From Triatoma infestans (taxonomy: Eukaryota > Arthropoda > Insecta > Hemiptera > Reduviidae), in the NCBI GenBank assembly GCA_011037195.1, contig JAAEAF010002613.1, positions 1 through 64,000 on the forward strand: a DNA stretch of 64,000 bases, written 5' to 3'. The notes under the pieces were generated by a model. The model saw nothing but the letters and a program-made list of their open reading frames with translations. It did no database searches and was not told where the DNA came from. Shown in pieces: positions 1 to 10,839 of the stretch (position 1 is the stretch's first letter; each line of letters opens with the position of its first letter). The position numbers were made by a program, and so were the translations under genes.

Positions 1-1086
1 TTTTGAAATGAGTGCTCTAACTCATTGCTATGATGTATATCTATATGAATAAAGCATACCTACTTATATTTGGGGTTGAGTACTCGATATTCCTACCATC
101 CCTTCAACCTAACCTATAATTTATAAGATATTTATTTACAAAGTTTCATAATCCAAGGAGGTGATTAAAGATTTATATAATAATTATACTTTAACATTTA
201 TCTCAACCAAATATTTAAAAATTGCTTTATATACTTCCACGTTATTACTCATTAACATTGTGCTATAGCTGAAATGGTTAATTAACAGGCGACTTATCTC
301 TGTTAATATAGCCTGTCGTTTTGGCAATATACAAAGAACAACACATAATAATATGTTGGAGGTCTTCGATTTCTCCACAAACCTCGCATATAGCTGTCGT
401 TTCGGCATTTATTTTCACCAAATACTGCTTGTGCAGATGCCATGATTTGTATGTAATCTGCAAATAGTTCTACAGAAATTTTTTTCTTAATTTCAGCATA
501 TGCATACTGTAATGCTGTAGGAGGAGATGTTGGTTGTAGATGTTGATAGATAAATAACACCTCAATATCGGTATAAGATATATAATTGATATATATGTAT
601 ATGACTGACCGCCAAGGACTGTATACTTTACACTACTCTGAACTGAACAGACTGACTGACGTGGCTAAACGATGTGTACAATTCAAGTGTGAGACTGTGA
701 ACAGAATATCCCTTTTGACTCGTATATATATCCAACTGGCCTCTCCTCTCCTCTCTCTCGAGAGGGGCTCTTTCTCTCTGATGCGTGGTGGGGGTTCACT
801 TGCTAGTGTGGATGAGTGGTGGGGGTTCACTACCCCTACAATACCAAGGCCTGTTTCTAACACTTGGATTAATCTTCTTCTTATAGAATCGTCCCTTGGT
901 GGCATTAAAATACTTATTCTGCCATTCCATCATAACACTGTTCTTAATGAGTGGCAGAACGTATAAAGGCGATAATAATATAGCAAGGTCTTCTCCTTCC
1001 TCCTCCGTAGCTCTTTTGGCCAAAGCATTGACCCTTTCATTCCCTGCTATCCCAGTATGATAACTGCTATCCCAATATCTGCACAC
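1..1086 (-). pseudogene. I-like non-LTR retrotransposon remnant (RNase H and C-terminal zinc-knuckle region), split by a solo LTR
   Basis: On the minus strand, 1086 down to about 841 encodes the end of an RNase H domain: HTGIAGNERVNALAKRA, followed by W-x-N-K-Y and ending NRPWY. The position that is normally the last catalytic Asp (GNExxD) reads Asn. Coding resumes below 508 with a Cys-His cluster (CEVCGEIEDLQHIIMCC) typical of the end of the pol protein in RNase-H-bearing non-LTR elements. The two halves are separated by the LTR at 508-840. Both halves carry frame changes. The left 130 bases share a stretch (from about 76, GAGTACTCGATATTCCTACC) with 51665 onward, so they are probably 3' UTR of the same family. 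A dead copy; I see the motifs directly and infer the I-like assignment from RNase H presence. Confidence 0.7.
508..840 (-). mobile_element. Solo LTR, family A, copy 1
   Basis: A 333-bp unit bounded by TGTAATGC and CCCCTACA and flanked by the 4-bp duplication ATAC (504-507 and 841-844). On the minus strand it starts TGTAGGGG, has a CTCTCTCGAGAG-rich stretch and a TATATATA motif (about 725), and ends ..CATTACA, the layout of an LTR with a promoter. It is repeated at 13808-14165. It interrupts an RNase H reading frame. No internal gag-pol sequence is seen, so a solo LTR is inferred. Confidence 0.75.
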
Positions 1087-1213
1087 CCAAACATCTATGA
1101 CTATTATCTGAAAATAATAATAATAGGTTTTGGGGAAAAGTAGCGGATAAGCTTTCCTTTAAAGTGTCTCCCCCTTCAGTACAATGTATGGTTCGGTTTG
1201 TGTATGTGTTGTT
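1087..1213. other. R-type repeat fragment
   Basis: About 1130-1195 (GGGGAAAAGTAGCGGATAAGC, then CTTCAGTACAATGTATGG) resembles the inner part of R copies near 11490-11530, 18130-18170 and 37330-37385. Too short to delimit. Confidence 0.4.
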
Positions 1214-1352
1214 TGTGTTTTTAATGACAAAATGGAATTATTATAAATTATGATTAGACATCAGAAAATAGTGTAAATGTGTTATTTATTATACACAATT
1301 TTCTAATGTCTAAACATAATTTATAATAATTCCACGTTGTCATTAAACACCA
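1214..1352. repeat. Foldback repeat (MITE-like inverted repeat)
   Basis: Arms of about 60 bp at 1214-1274 and 1292-1352 are inverted copies of each other (left: TTAATGACAAAATGGAATTA; right ends TTCCACGTTGTCATTAA), separated by only 17 bp. The transcript or single strand would form a long hairpin. No open frame. The family is not recognised. Confidence 0.75.
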
Positions 1353-2561
1353 CACATATAGTAACATAACCTTACATAACCTCCCGCACATATATACAAC
1401 CAACAAGTGTGTGTGTAACAGAAACATTACGAAAGAAGTGAACTCTCTACATGAACTTTCGAACAAAATCGTTGGTCTTTTTTTGTTGAAAAAGAAATCG
1501 TGAAAAACTGTAAAGCGCCCATTGTTTTCAATTAATTTTTTTTTCTCTGTAGTAAATAGAGCCATAAAACAAACCATTATCAGTTTATAATTTCAGTGCC
1601 AGGCGCATCTAAATCCCAATACACACCCCTTTACACACACATGTCGTACATGTTTCCGAAGAAAGTAATGATTACGAAATCATGTTTTCATATTATAACA
1701 TTCTCCCACCTTATCAGTGGAAACGTTTAACATTATTATTTATATAATCATCTTCTATGTTGTTGTTTCAACTTCATGAATGAATAGTTAATAGTTTTTA
1801 TAGTTTTAGGTAATAATTTTAATTGAATTGTTCAGGAAGCATATAATTTATATTCATATTCCATTCAAGATATTTCTATTCTCTTTCTTCTCTTTAGATT
1901 TCTTGATACCAACTAATGATATTTCTGTCAATTTATTCTGGGGGATAGGGTTATTGATACTGGGCAGCATTATTGAATAATTAACACTATTATTCTACAT
2001 ATAAGTTTTATAGTAATAATACAATATATCTGATGATTTATAAAACAAAAAGTGAAAAAAAAAATAAAAAATATCCTTCTCCCAACATTCGCCTTGTTGA
2101 TTTGTGATTGTTGTTATAATTTTGACAAATTTACATACGAAAAAAATTGTTTCTTTAGCATTTTCTTTTAGCATTAAACTACCAGCCATTCTTCGTGAAG
2201 CATGTTGCCATGTGTGGAACTAATGAATCATCTCATTGCACTCTCTTAAGTTAAACTTACAAGCTTATGAGAACTTTTTCAAAACTAGCATTGTTCCCAT
2301 AGTTCAGTTCTCTTGATATAGGTCCGATTTTTCTGATAGAAGTTATATCTCTTACTCGGGGAATGAGTAAAGTTGGCCAAATTAGGTGTATCTCTCTCTC
2401 TCCCATTCATTAGTCCCAAGCTGGCTGTTGGCCTATCTTTGCCCACATGCTGTCAAGCTTCCCAGCATGGACTGGAAAAAATATTTAGTAAAGTCATACT
2501 TCCAGCATGCCATTAGAGCACAAAAAAGAAGCTTCATAATAACTCTAATTTGAACAAAACA
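1353..2561. other. AT-rich stretch, no gene recognised
   Basis: Non-coding by inspection: frequent stops in all frames and long A/T runs. I see no RNA gene or family repeat that I can delimit. Confidence 0.6.
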
Positions 2562-3178
2562 AAAAATCTGGTGTGAAACGCTCACACAATTTTCCCCTAC
2601 TCCAGTTCTCAAACTTATAACTGACAAATTTTATAGTTTGTACCAAATTTAATGAAATTCATTGAAAACTGTTCAGTAAATCGCACATTCGGCTTACTAA
2701 TTTTTTTGAAACTCGGAGTCCATTCGTTGAAACCATTTTTGAGAAAATTTAGTAAAGTGGTAAAGTAAACGTACTTCCGGTCATCCGATTTTTCAATTCA
2801 AACTCGGAATTCAACAACATATTTAATTCTAATTAACAATTATTTAGATGATAGAATCGTCTAATAAACTGAAATAGCAATTTAGATAAAAACCTAACCC
2901 CATCCCCCCCCAAAATACCCTTAAATGAATTTTCCTGGAGAAATATTTCAAATAAAAGTTGTAACTCTTAGTATGTCTAGTTGATATACCAAGCTTTAAG
3001 AAAATTGTCGAAGCCATTTTTGAGAAAATCGCAATAAAGTGAAAAAAACCTATTAGTAAAAAGGTACTTCCGGTTGAGGAATTTTGACAGATAACGTACC
3101 ATCAGATCCCATGGTGATACCTAAATGGAATATCAAGTTTCAACTTTCTACGGTTTTTCGATTTTGAGCTATGCTGTT

Positions 3179-3212
<34 letters not shown>

Positions 3213-3346
3213 ACACAACAGACCACTTACTAAAAACCACTTTTTTTGGACTCAGGAGACCTCAAAACGGATATTTCCGGTGAAAACTCGATATCGAAAG
3301 TTTGACACGGTTACAATACTTCCTCTTACTAGAAGTAAGAGAAAGT
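2562..3346 (-). repeat. Dispersed repeat R, copy R1, with (CA)n tract
   Basis: The best preserved minus-strand copy of the commonest repeat in the window. Read on the minus strand it begins ACTTTCTCTTACT with a hairpin (AGTAAGAG partner), runs through a (TG)n tract (CA at 3182-3212 on plus) and a set of phrases such as CCGGAAGTACC and TCTCAAAAATGGC, and ends near GTGTGAGCGTTTCACACC. No open frame of length. The same phrases in the same order recur at 30637-31300 and 61799-62720. Class unknown. Confidence 0.8.
3182..3212. repeat. (CA)n microsatellite inside R1
   Basis: Nearly pure CA dinucleotide repeat. The same tract sits at the homologous place in R copies near 7378, 30747, 49733 and 61631, so it belongs to the repeat family rather than arising independently. 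Confidence 0.9.
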
Positions 3347-4576
3347 AAAAATAAAAAAATTTTGACATACAACATAGCAAGATTTCTTCTTAATTGCGTA
3401 GCATCAGTAGATCTAATCCCGTTAATTGTAGTCATTACTGACTTAAAGACAGACAAACAAGTAGTTTTATATAGATACCAAAAATTTGCATATACGTATG
3501 TGGGTGTATTTGTAATCCCTATATTATAAATAAGTGAAGATAAAAAATATCGCGAACAAATGCGCATTGGAACTCAATCCAAAAAAACTTTACGTCATAT
3601 TACATCACAATTTCAATAGAAATTCCAGGATAGCAAACATATCTTCTTCCTTGTTTCTTTTTGAATATACAACAAAATATTTATTTAAACAATTAGTAAG
3701 TGGATATAAATATGTCATCATTAGTAAATACGCAGTAATATTGTTATCAAGAAATTTATTTTCTCTCGAAGTGAGCGAGTGAGTTCTCTGGAAGGGATCA
3801 ACAGAGAGGTTGATTTGGTTGGTGGTGGAGGTTTCAACATAAACATGTTTACTAAATATTATATATTTACATAAAATTTAATGTAACTAGGGCTGTTTCT
3901 CTTTGAATATTTTAATATATTTCTCAAAGAGAATATCTCTCTGTATGTTTCAATAGTTACGTATATTCTCTCAGTTACAAAGATATATATATCCTTAGAG
4001 ATTTAAGTTTGATGGGAATGTAATATAGGTATATTATATTTAAATCAATTATAATCCTCCTTATTTCAATCCATGAATAATTTTAATTTTAATAATACGA
4101 GATCATAACAAATAGTAATAAAATTCGATGGATTTATATATACATACGTATATATACACACGCACACACACACATATATTTATTTCCCCGTTAATTAAAT
4201 AGAATTAATTAAAAATAACTTCAAGGATTTATGATTAGATTTTTTCAAATTAATCATTAATTTATTCTTGAAACCTAAATTAATTAACAATATATATATT
4301 TTTATAACGATAAAGGAAAATTTATTAATAATATTACATTTTTATAAAACACAAAATAATTTTTAATTTTTTTTTTAAACATTTTATCTATGTGTAGTTG
4401 TTTGAAGTATTGTAGAAGTTCGTGTGTGTATTCCAGGGTACTTCTAAGGGGGGGAGAACCCATTACGTTGTAAATATACTGTCCTGCTAATGGATATGAT
4501 AATGATGTAGAATGAAAGCACAAAACTGTACTCTACACGTAAATTTATAATTACGAATTTTGTAATGTGTAAAGAG
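3347..4576. other. AT-rich stretch, no gene recognised
   Basis: Short open frames here have no recognisable motif. 3890-3990 contains a local imperfect repeat of TTCTCAAAGAGAATATCTCT type. Otherwise nothing that I can name. Confidence 0.55.
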
Positions 4577-4697
4577 TAAATTGAGGATAGAGTGAACAAG
4601 CGAAGAGTAATGATGTTGGTGATGAATGGTAGAATGGGGTAGCGTTGGCTGATATGTCATTAGTTAGAACACTTGCTTGTTCTAACGGTAGTGAGCT
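4577..4697 (+). repeat. Dispersed repeat with conserved hairpin, copy 1
   Basis: About 120 bp shared with 7813-7930, including GATGTTGGTGATGA and GGCTGATATGTCATTAG. It ends in a hairpin at 4663-4686: GTTAGAACA, loop CTTGCT, TGTTCTAAC. The similarity stops a few bases after the hairpin in both copies. Confidence 0.75.
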
Positions 4698-5046
4698 AGT
4701 GTCGCACCCTTGGAAACTTATTCAAAAATTATTCTGCCAATTTTCTAAAGCCTACAGATTCCCAGTTTTTATTCCAGTTTCTCTTAACATATGGTGGGAA
4801 CTAGAAACAGCTTCTAGGGGGAAGCTTGGCTGTTCAAGTTGAAACTTATTCGTCAATACATTGCAGTGAGCATGTCAAAATTACGCTTAGAGTAGTTACT
4901 AGGAAAGCGCTCGGCACGGCTGATAGACCTGTGCTTAGTGACGGACGAAATTTCTCCATAAAGGCTTTTGGCTTGTTTCCGTTACAATGTTTTTCAATTT
5001 CGTATATGGAAAATTTAATAGCATAAAATTTATTCAGAATTGGGTG
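4698..5046. other. No gene recognised
   Basis: Unassigned sequence between a dispersed repeat and a solo LTR. Its open frames overlap on both strands and show no motif. Confidence 0.5.
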
Positions 5047-5344
5047 TGTAATAGTATCCAAAGAGAGTATTCGTAGCAGAGACGGAGAGAGAAAATGACA
5101 GGACCACTCTCTAGGACTGGCGTGGGAGAAATCACATAAATACAGCGACAGGAGATAGATAGAAGAACTTCATACAGCCAATCACTATGTGTCATTACCA
5201 TTTTCCACTCTACCATACTATCATTTCAAGTGTAAAGTCCAGGCAGTCAGTGGTCAGCGTCATTTATCATATTATACAGTATTAACCATATTTAGTTAAT
5301 TCATTCAAACCAGACCATTTCTCTTCTTCAACAACCCCATTGTA
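5047..5344 (+). mobile_element. Solo LTR, family C, copy 1
   Basis: A 298-bp unit starting TGTAATAG and ending CCCCATTGTA, flanked by GGTG (5043-5046 and 5345-5348). It has GAGAGAGA-rich U3-like sequence, a TATA-like motif (CATAAATACAGCG, near 5135) and a conserved GTAAAGTCCAGGC near 5233 shared with the minus-strand copy at 55717-56004. No coding region is attached. Confidence 0.65.
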
Positions 5345-5940
5345 GGTGTTATATATTATGAAAAACTCACTCTACTCTTTTCACGAAAATTGTTTCAAAC
5401 AAAGAATGTTTACTTAATTTTCACGGAAATGTGTATGAAATAAGTAATATGTATAGTTGACTGATCAAATTTTTTTACGCGATTAAAGAAAATTGCGAGA
5501 AGTTAGAAGAAAAACAAAGATCTGGTGTGAAACACTCAAATGATTTTTTCTTACTGTAATTTTCACAGTTATAAATGAACAATTGTCTTCAATGTTATAT
5601 CAGTGGGGAGTCGCTAAACTTAATTAAACAACCATTCTTGATAAAAGCATAATCTTACCCCCTCCATCTAATCCCTCCTAAATGAACTATCTCTGATAAA
5701 ATTTCAAACAAACCTGATAGCCTCTGAATGTATAATTAGTATACCAAGATTAACGAAATACATTCATGTTTTATGTAGAAAATAAGCAGATAATTGAAAT
5801 AACTTTGCTGTAAAGGGAATCGCATAATAAACTAACATAACAAATTAACACTTTAGAGGAAAAATATTTCCAATAAAAGTTGTAGATCTTTATACGAGTA
5901 TTAGAGATATTTTCCGTGATAGTCGGCTTTTTTTTGTGGT

Positions 5941-5978
5941 CATCGATCGGTTTCAGGCGTTCGCCCATCATCTGGATG
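5941..5978 (-). ncRNA. Degenerate hammerhead-like motif, F1 left arm
   Basis: On the minus strand: CATC, core CAGATGA (C then A where U is required), stem II with GGGC and GCCT, GAAA, CCGA, UC, GATG. One essential core base and one stem pair are altered, so this copy should be inactive. Confidence 0.45.
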
Positions 5979-6069
5979 TTTTTGTCAAAACAGTGTGATA
6001 ACATGGACTTGAGGTATCAACTAAATTTGCTCTGTGCAAATCTAGGTTATCATACTGTTTTGGCAAAAA

Positions 6070-6107
6070 CATCCTTATGATGAGCGATCACCCGAAACCG
6101 ATCGATG
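6070..6107 (+). ncRNA. Degenerate hammerhead-like motif, F1 right arm
   Basis: CATC, core CTTATGA (G5 of CUGANGA is U), weak stem II, GAAA, CCGA, TC, GATG. Stem I pairing is kept but the core is broken; predicted inactive. Confidence 0.45.
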
Positions 6108-6129
6108 ACCATAAAAAGAAGCAGGCTAT

Positions 6130-7084
6130 TGTGATGGATGCCAGAATTCTAGAAATTATATCTATTTTATTTTAGAGAAAAATGCACATTCGCTGGCAAA
6201 AAGGGTACACACAAGTAGAAAACTACAGTTACAGAAAGAGTTCAAAGGACCTGGTTAGCTTTGTCTTTTAGAGTTCACAGAACTTTGGTAGCTTTGTCTT
6301 TTCATCCCTTCTCTCAGGGGAAGATTTATACTAACAAGAGAAGGCATTCTTTCAGAACAGTTCGCATTCTGCTTTCAAACAAGAACAGTCTGTAACAGAC
6401 ATTATACCAGTAAACATCAGTACCAGAATAGAAGAGTTTATTCTAGCTAGTTTCAGTATATTAATAAGCATATTACTGTGATATTGAAAAGTACTTAAAT
6501 TTCCTTAGAGAATATATCTATTTTAAAAACAGTGTGATTTCTTATTTATTTCTAATATTTCTCTCTCTTAAACATATATACTCATAAGCCCTTTACTAAA
6601 CCGCTCACGGCACAAGCTACTACAACACAATATCACCAATTACTCTATTTTATTTGAGAGAAAAATGCACATTCGCTGGCAAAAAGAGTACACACAGGTA
6701 GAAGACTACAGTTACAGAAAGAGTTCACAGGACCTGGTTAGCCTTGTCTTTTAGAGTTCACAGAACTTTGGTAGCTTTTTCTTTTCATCCCTTCTCTCAG
6801 GGGAAGATTTGTACTAACAAGAGAAGGCATTCTTTCAGAACAGTCTGCATTCTGCTTTCAAACAAGAACAGTCTGAAACAGACACCGAACCAGAACACTT
6901 GTACCAGTAAACATCAGTGCCAGTTATAAGTTATAACATAAGAGTTTTGCACTTAATCTATATAAATAATTGATTTATAAACATAATTACTGTGTTATTC
7001 TTTGAACATACACACTAGCCCTTTACAAAACCGCTCATGCCATAAGCGGTTCACACCAAACAACAGCACACCTATTACATTTCA
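6130..7084 (+). mobile_element. LTR family L1 with internal tandem duplication
   Basis: Starts TGTGATGGATGCC and ends ATTACATTTCA, as does the 474-bp copy at 20813-21286. Flanks CTAT (6126-6129) and CCAT (7085-7088) fit a 4-bp duplication with one change. The unit is double length because the body (ATGCACATTCGCTGGC... through CCGCTCA) occurs twice, from about 6170 and from about 6655. The second unit lacks the first ~40 bp of the LTR, so this is an internal tandem duplication, not two insertions. It carries an AATAAG/AATAA-type polyadenylation region near 6460. Confidence 0.7.
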
Positions 7085-7375
7085 CCATCATGGAAAATAT
7101 CTCTGATGCTTTCCAGCTCTGCAGAACCAACCACACCAACTTTATACTAGTAGTTGGTATTTCAAAATCACTGTGAGGTGTTTTCAAGAAAATTGCAAAA
7201 CAAAACTTGAAAAAATCCATCAGGAAAATAGTATTATAATTTCGCTTAAGGAATTTTGTCAGCTTACTTCCTATTAGATTCCAAGGTTATGTCAAAACGG
7301 AGTTTCAAGTTTGAATATTTGGCGATTTTTTTTTCGTTTTTGAGTTATTCTGATTACACAGACTCAGACACAGAT

Positions 7376-7407
<32 letters not shown>

Positions 7408-7412
7408 ACACA
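7376..7412. repeat. (CA)n microsatellite in R copy
   Basis: CA tract at the position typical of R, interrupted by a few ACAT units. Confidence 0.85.
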
Positions 7413-7812
7413 CAGAAGAAAAGCAGAGACAATGAGAAATACAAACACAAACATTCGCATACAAACTTCTTTTAGTACCCAGGCGAGTGAGAATATTACG
7501 TATTAAATGATATCATTTTTGCAAATTTGACGTTTGCAATAAAAGGAAAAGTCGCAGGAGATTGAAACATTAATTTCAACCGCAAGATAATTCGATCGAA
7601 ATCATTAAATTGGCATTACTATTTTTAGTTCTTCGCCATTTTCTTAAAAAAAAGTTTTATCTTTAATCTTACTATGTTCCCTGCGCGTATACAATACTTC
7701 ATTTTTTATTTGACTAATATTTTTGAGAAAATTTATAATTAAGGATAGTTTCTGGTTGAGCATTTTCAATAGTATTATTTAAGTGAGTCCTCAATAAATG
7801 AGTGAGTGACGT

Positions 7813-7930
7813 AAATTGATAGAGTGATCGAGCGAAGAGTGATGATGTTGGTGATGAGTGGTAGAATGGGGTGGCGTTGGCTGATGTGTCATTAGTTAGA
7901 ACACTTGCTTGTTCTAACGGTGGCGAGCTC
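7813..7930 (+). repeat. Dispersed repeat with conserved hairpin, copy 2
   Basis: Counterpart of 4577-4697. The hairpin at 7895-7918 (GTTAGAACA / TGTTCTAAC around CTTGCT) is identical in both copies although nearby bases differ. Confidence 0.75.
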
Positions 7931-8235
7931 ACTTAAGTGGATTCGCATTACTAGACAATATCTGGGATTCATCCATTCAAGCTTGATTCTGCTTTTTATT
8001 AGTTCTGACCGATTTCGGATTTTTCTCCATCGCCAGAGTTTTGATTCTACAGGATTATATCAAGAGTTGTTTCAACAACAATTTAATTTCAAGTATTCAC
8101 GTGTGAATTTTAAACTGAAATGGAAATTGTTTAGATAATTTAAAAGTTTGTGTCAATATCGTGTTTGGAGTATTAGTAATGAGTCATAAATATGATGATA
8201 AGTGCGTAAAATAATAATTGAATTTTTTCTTTTAA

Positions 8236-9004
8236 ATTGTGTGACGCAAGCCATCCAAGATTCCACTTCTTCTCTTATTTATCCGGTTCACGCCGGAGTT
8301 CCTCTAGGAAGCATTCTTGCACCTCTGCTATATACTTTGTATACATCCGACCTACCCACTTATCCAAATACAATTACCTTTACATTCGCCGAAGACACTG
8401 TAATTCTATCCCCCCATGTGGATCCCATGCTCTACAATCATATCTTCATATTCTTGAACTTGGCTCCGCCAGTGGAGGATCAAAATAAATGAATTTAAAT
8501 CCAAACACATAGTATTCACTCTAAACAGAAAATCTCATCCTCCTCTATACTTCAGTAGTTCCATCATTCCTATAACGAACCAAGTACGATATCTCGGACT
8601 ACAACTAGACATACGACTAACATGGAACCCCCATACAAGATTGAAACCTAAGATATAAAATGCTAATAAGACTACTTGACAAACGTTCCAAACTGTCTCT
8701 ATCGCACAAGAGAAAACTATACACTGATCTTCTGGCTCCAATTTGGACATCACGGAATAGAATTCCATGGCAATGCTAAACAATCCAACCTTAACCGACT
8801 TCAAACCCTAAATCTAAAATCCTAAGAACTATAGATACTGCTCCCTTTTACTTTTCCAACTACACAATCCACACCGACCAAAACATTCCATTTATCTCAA
8901 ATCTGTCACATTCTCTCCATTCCAAATTAAACAGTCACCATAATCCTCTAATCGTCCAGAATATGTCCACCAGAACACTTCCCACAAATCCTTCTCGTAA
9001 ATTT
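8236..9004 (+). pseudogene. Jockey-like non-LTR retrotransposon reverse transcriptase fragment
   Basis: Plus-strand frames encode consecutive reverse-transcriptase motifs. First comes the substrate-binding block (HAGVPLGSILAPLLYTLYTS), then the active-site region FTFAEDTVILSP, where the usual ADD triad reads AED, so one catalytic Asp is changed. A frame shift near 8445 leads into LRQWRIKINEFKSKHIVFT and NQVRYLGLQLDIRLTW, the conserved block after the palm. Past about 8650 the frame is lost, but the composition and Jockey-type phrases continue to about 9004. No start or 3' tail is present: a broken internal fragment. Jockey-like is inferred from the motif wording; a protein search would settle the clade. 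Confidence 0.8.
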
Positions 9005-10078
9005 AAACAAATCAGTTTTATTTTAATAATGTTTTTCTGGAAAATTGATTTTAATGAGTTCTAAGAAATCTGTGACATGAAAATTTCAAACATTATTTAC
9101 ATGTTCAATATTACTGGCTTTCACTTTTGGATCTACAAGGTAATCAATCAATTAATTATTACCTTTACCACCACCACCACCTCTATATTTATGTTACAGC
9201 AAATAAAAGTTCAATTAAAAAAAAATTGGTCAATTTTATATTTGTATTAACATTTATTAAGGAGAAAGTCGTGTTGAGTGTGTTGTTTTTTTTTAATTTT
9301 CTGCATCATCAAGAGTGACGAGCAAATTTAAACATTATAAATAAAGTGAAATGTTAATATTTGGCCTACCAGGAGTATTGAGATATACTCATCACCGACC
9401 AATCCCGTACCTAGTTAATAATCATAAAAAACAAAACATGCCCCTCCCGCCTCCTTTCTGCGTTATTAGTCATTAATGTATGGTCAAGATGTTTCTAATT
9501 TAATATGATTCTCTTTATTTATTTAGTATTATAATGTAAATATGTATTTTATTAATTAATTTAAATATACATATTAAATTAACAATATGTAAATATTGGT
9601 TATTGGATAAATATAAAGGAGATATAAAAAGTACACTCTTCTAAAACACAAAATTTGAATTTTATCAAACATTGAATGTAATTTTGCGTTATTCACTATC
9701 ACACATCATACTAGGGATATTTTCATTCCTTTCTTCTTTTAATATAATAAAATACAATTTTTAATTACTTAATTGTTTCGAAATAATTCTAAAAATAATA
9801 CAATTAACCAATGATTTGTTAGCTGCAATTAAGAAAGGCCATTATTGGCTAACATCTACAGTGCAGGATTAAAGTTGTGAAAGAAATTTATATAAAGATT
9901 GTGAACGATGTTAAAAAATTATTGTCAGATCTCATTTTCAATAAAATGTAAACTCTTTGCTTTACACACACACACACACATACGCAAAAAACGATATGCG
10001 GGGTGCGAGGAATATCCAGTATTCCACCCACTTTTATAATTAGATTGCGTGATCATCGTTAGAATGGATGTATTTATT
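9005..10078. other. AT-rich stretch, no gene recognised
   Basis: Very AT-rich with long T and A runs and a short CA tract at about 9964-9980. No supported feature. Confidence 0.55.
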
Positions 10079-10099
10079 GGTGTCTGCGCGGCAGACACC
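10079..10099. repeat. Perfect 9-bp hairpin
   Basis: GGTGTCTGC, GCG, GCAGACACC: a perfect 9-bp stem with a 3-bp centre at the left edge of the GC-rich island. Confidence 0.8.
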
Positions 10100-10790
10100 C
10101 AAGGCGAGGGAGAACAGCAGACGAATAAGCAATGAAATTATAAGATAAAAGAGAAGAATTATCTCAAATAGGAGAAGGATGAGAATTACCCTTTGGTGAC
10201 GGTGAGTGGTGAATCGGAGTGATGATGAGGTGACAGGCGGACTGAGAAAGGAAAATGTGGCGTGTGGGTGTGTGTATATGTGCGTGTGGGTGGGTTTCTC
10301 AACGGAGCGGAAGGAGATTGAGTGCTCCGTAGAAGCGGGTGACGCTGCTGTTGAAGCTGCGGTGATGGTGAGTCCACTAACGCGCAGGTAATATAGTCTC
10401 GTGAAGGTGATGGCGCGTAGAGATGAGTCTTATTACTCACCGATGAGTCAGTATTAATTAACACGGCGAATAGGCACGTATAAGGCGACACAAAATTAAT
10501 TAAAGGCGAAATTACAACTGGCAAACAGATGCTAGCAAGCCGGGCGGCAGTAGAAGAAAAACGGCACAAACACTGTTGAACTGGCGAGATATAGAGGACA
10601 AGTGAAGTAATTTTATAGGAAAGGAATGTTTGAAGGTGTGGGAAAATAAGTAAGGCGCGATCCCGGAGAGATAAAAGGCTCCGACTATCCCACCACCAAG
10701 AGAGAGAGAGAGAGGTAAAAGGCGGGGAGGTGTGGGAAATATGCGGGCGATGAAATAATAATTCAGAAATAGCGAGGCAAAGTTAATCTG
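10100..10790. other. GC- and CpG-richer island of unknown function
   Basis: Clearly different in composition from the AT-rich surroundings, with many CpG dinucleotides and no match to the repeat families I tracked. A minus-strand open frame (10186-10569, 127 codons) is Ser/Pro/Thr-rich and low in complexity, with no domain, so I do not call it a gene. A GAGAGAGAG tract lies at about 10702-10715. It could be a host promoter or first exon, or an unknown element. Of the long stretches here, it looks least like transposon debris. Confidence 0.35.
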
Positions 10791-10839
10791 TCAAAGGTGC
10801 CGCTACCTAACAATTACATTGCATTTTCATCAGAAATAT

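Larger units (their letters stand above)
5901..7139. mobile_element. Foldback element F, copy F1, hammerhead-bearing family, interrupted by an LTR
   Basis: The left arm (5901 to about 6020) and right arm (about 6020-6129, then 7085-7139) are inverted copies: TTAGAGATATTTTCC at the left end and GGAAAATATCTCTGATG at the right. The flanks carry a 13-bp duplication with one mismatch, CTTTATACGAGTA at 5888-5900 and CTTTATACTAGTA at 7140-7152. Each arm holds a degenerate hammerhead-like core. The loop is almost absent, so this is a compact copy. The rightmost 55 bp is cut off from the rest by the LTR. Confidence 0.75.
5512..7445 (-). repeat. Dispersed repeat R, copy split by a foldback element that is itself split by an LTR
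   Basis: R sequence reads on the minus strand from about 7445 (CA tract 7376-7412) down to 7153, stops, and resumes at about 5887 down to the characteristic AGATCTGGTGTGAAACACTC end at 5518. Between lie foldback F1 (5901-7139) and, within it, an LTR (6130-7084). This orders three insertions in time: R first, then F1, then the LTR. Confidence 0.75.

Noticed and set aside
3302..3529. 75-codon plus-strand frame
   Set aside because: Partly within repeat R and read in the direction opposite to it; recurs with R copies; no motif.
5901..7139. F elements as Mutator-like DNA transposons
   Set aside because: One copy has a 9-bp duplication but others have 13-14 bp, and the ribozyme-like cores point elsewhere; not excluded.
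10186..10569. 127-codon minus-strand frame as a host protein
   Set aside because: Low-complexity Ser/Pro/Thr/His sequence with no domain; likely a by-product of GC-richer composition.
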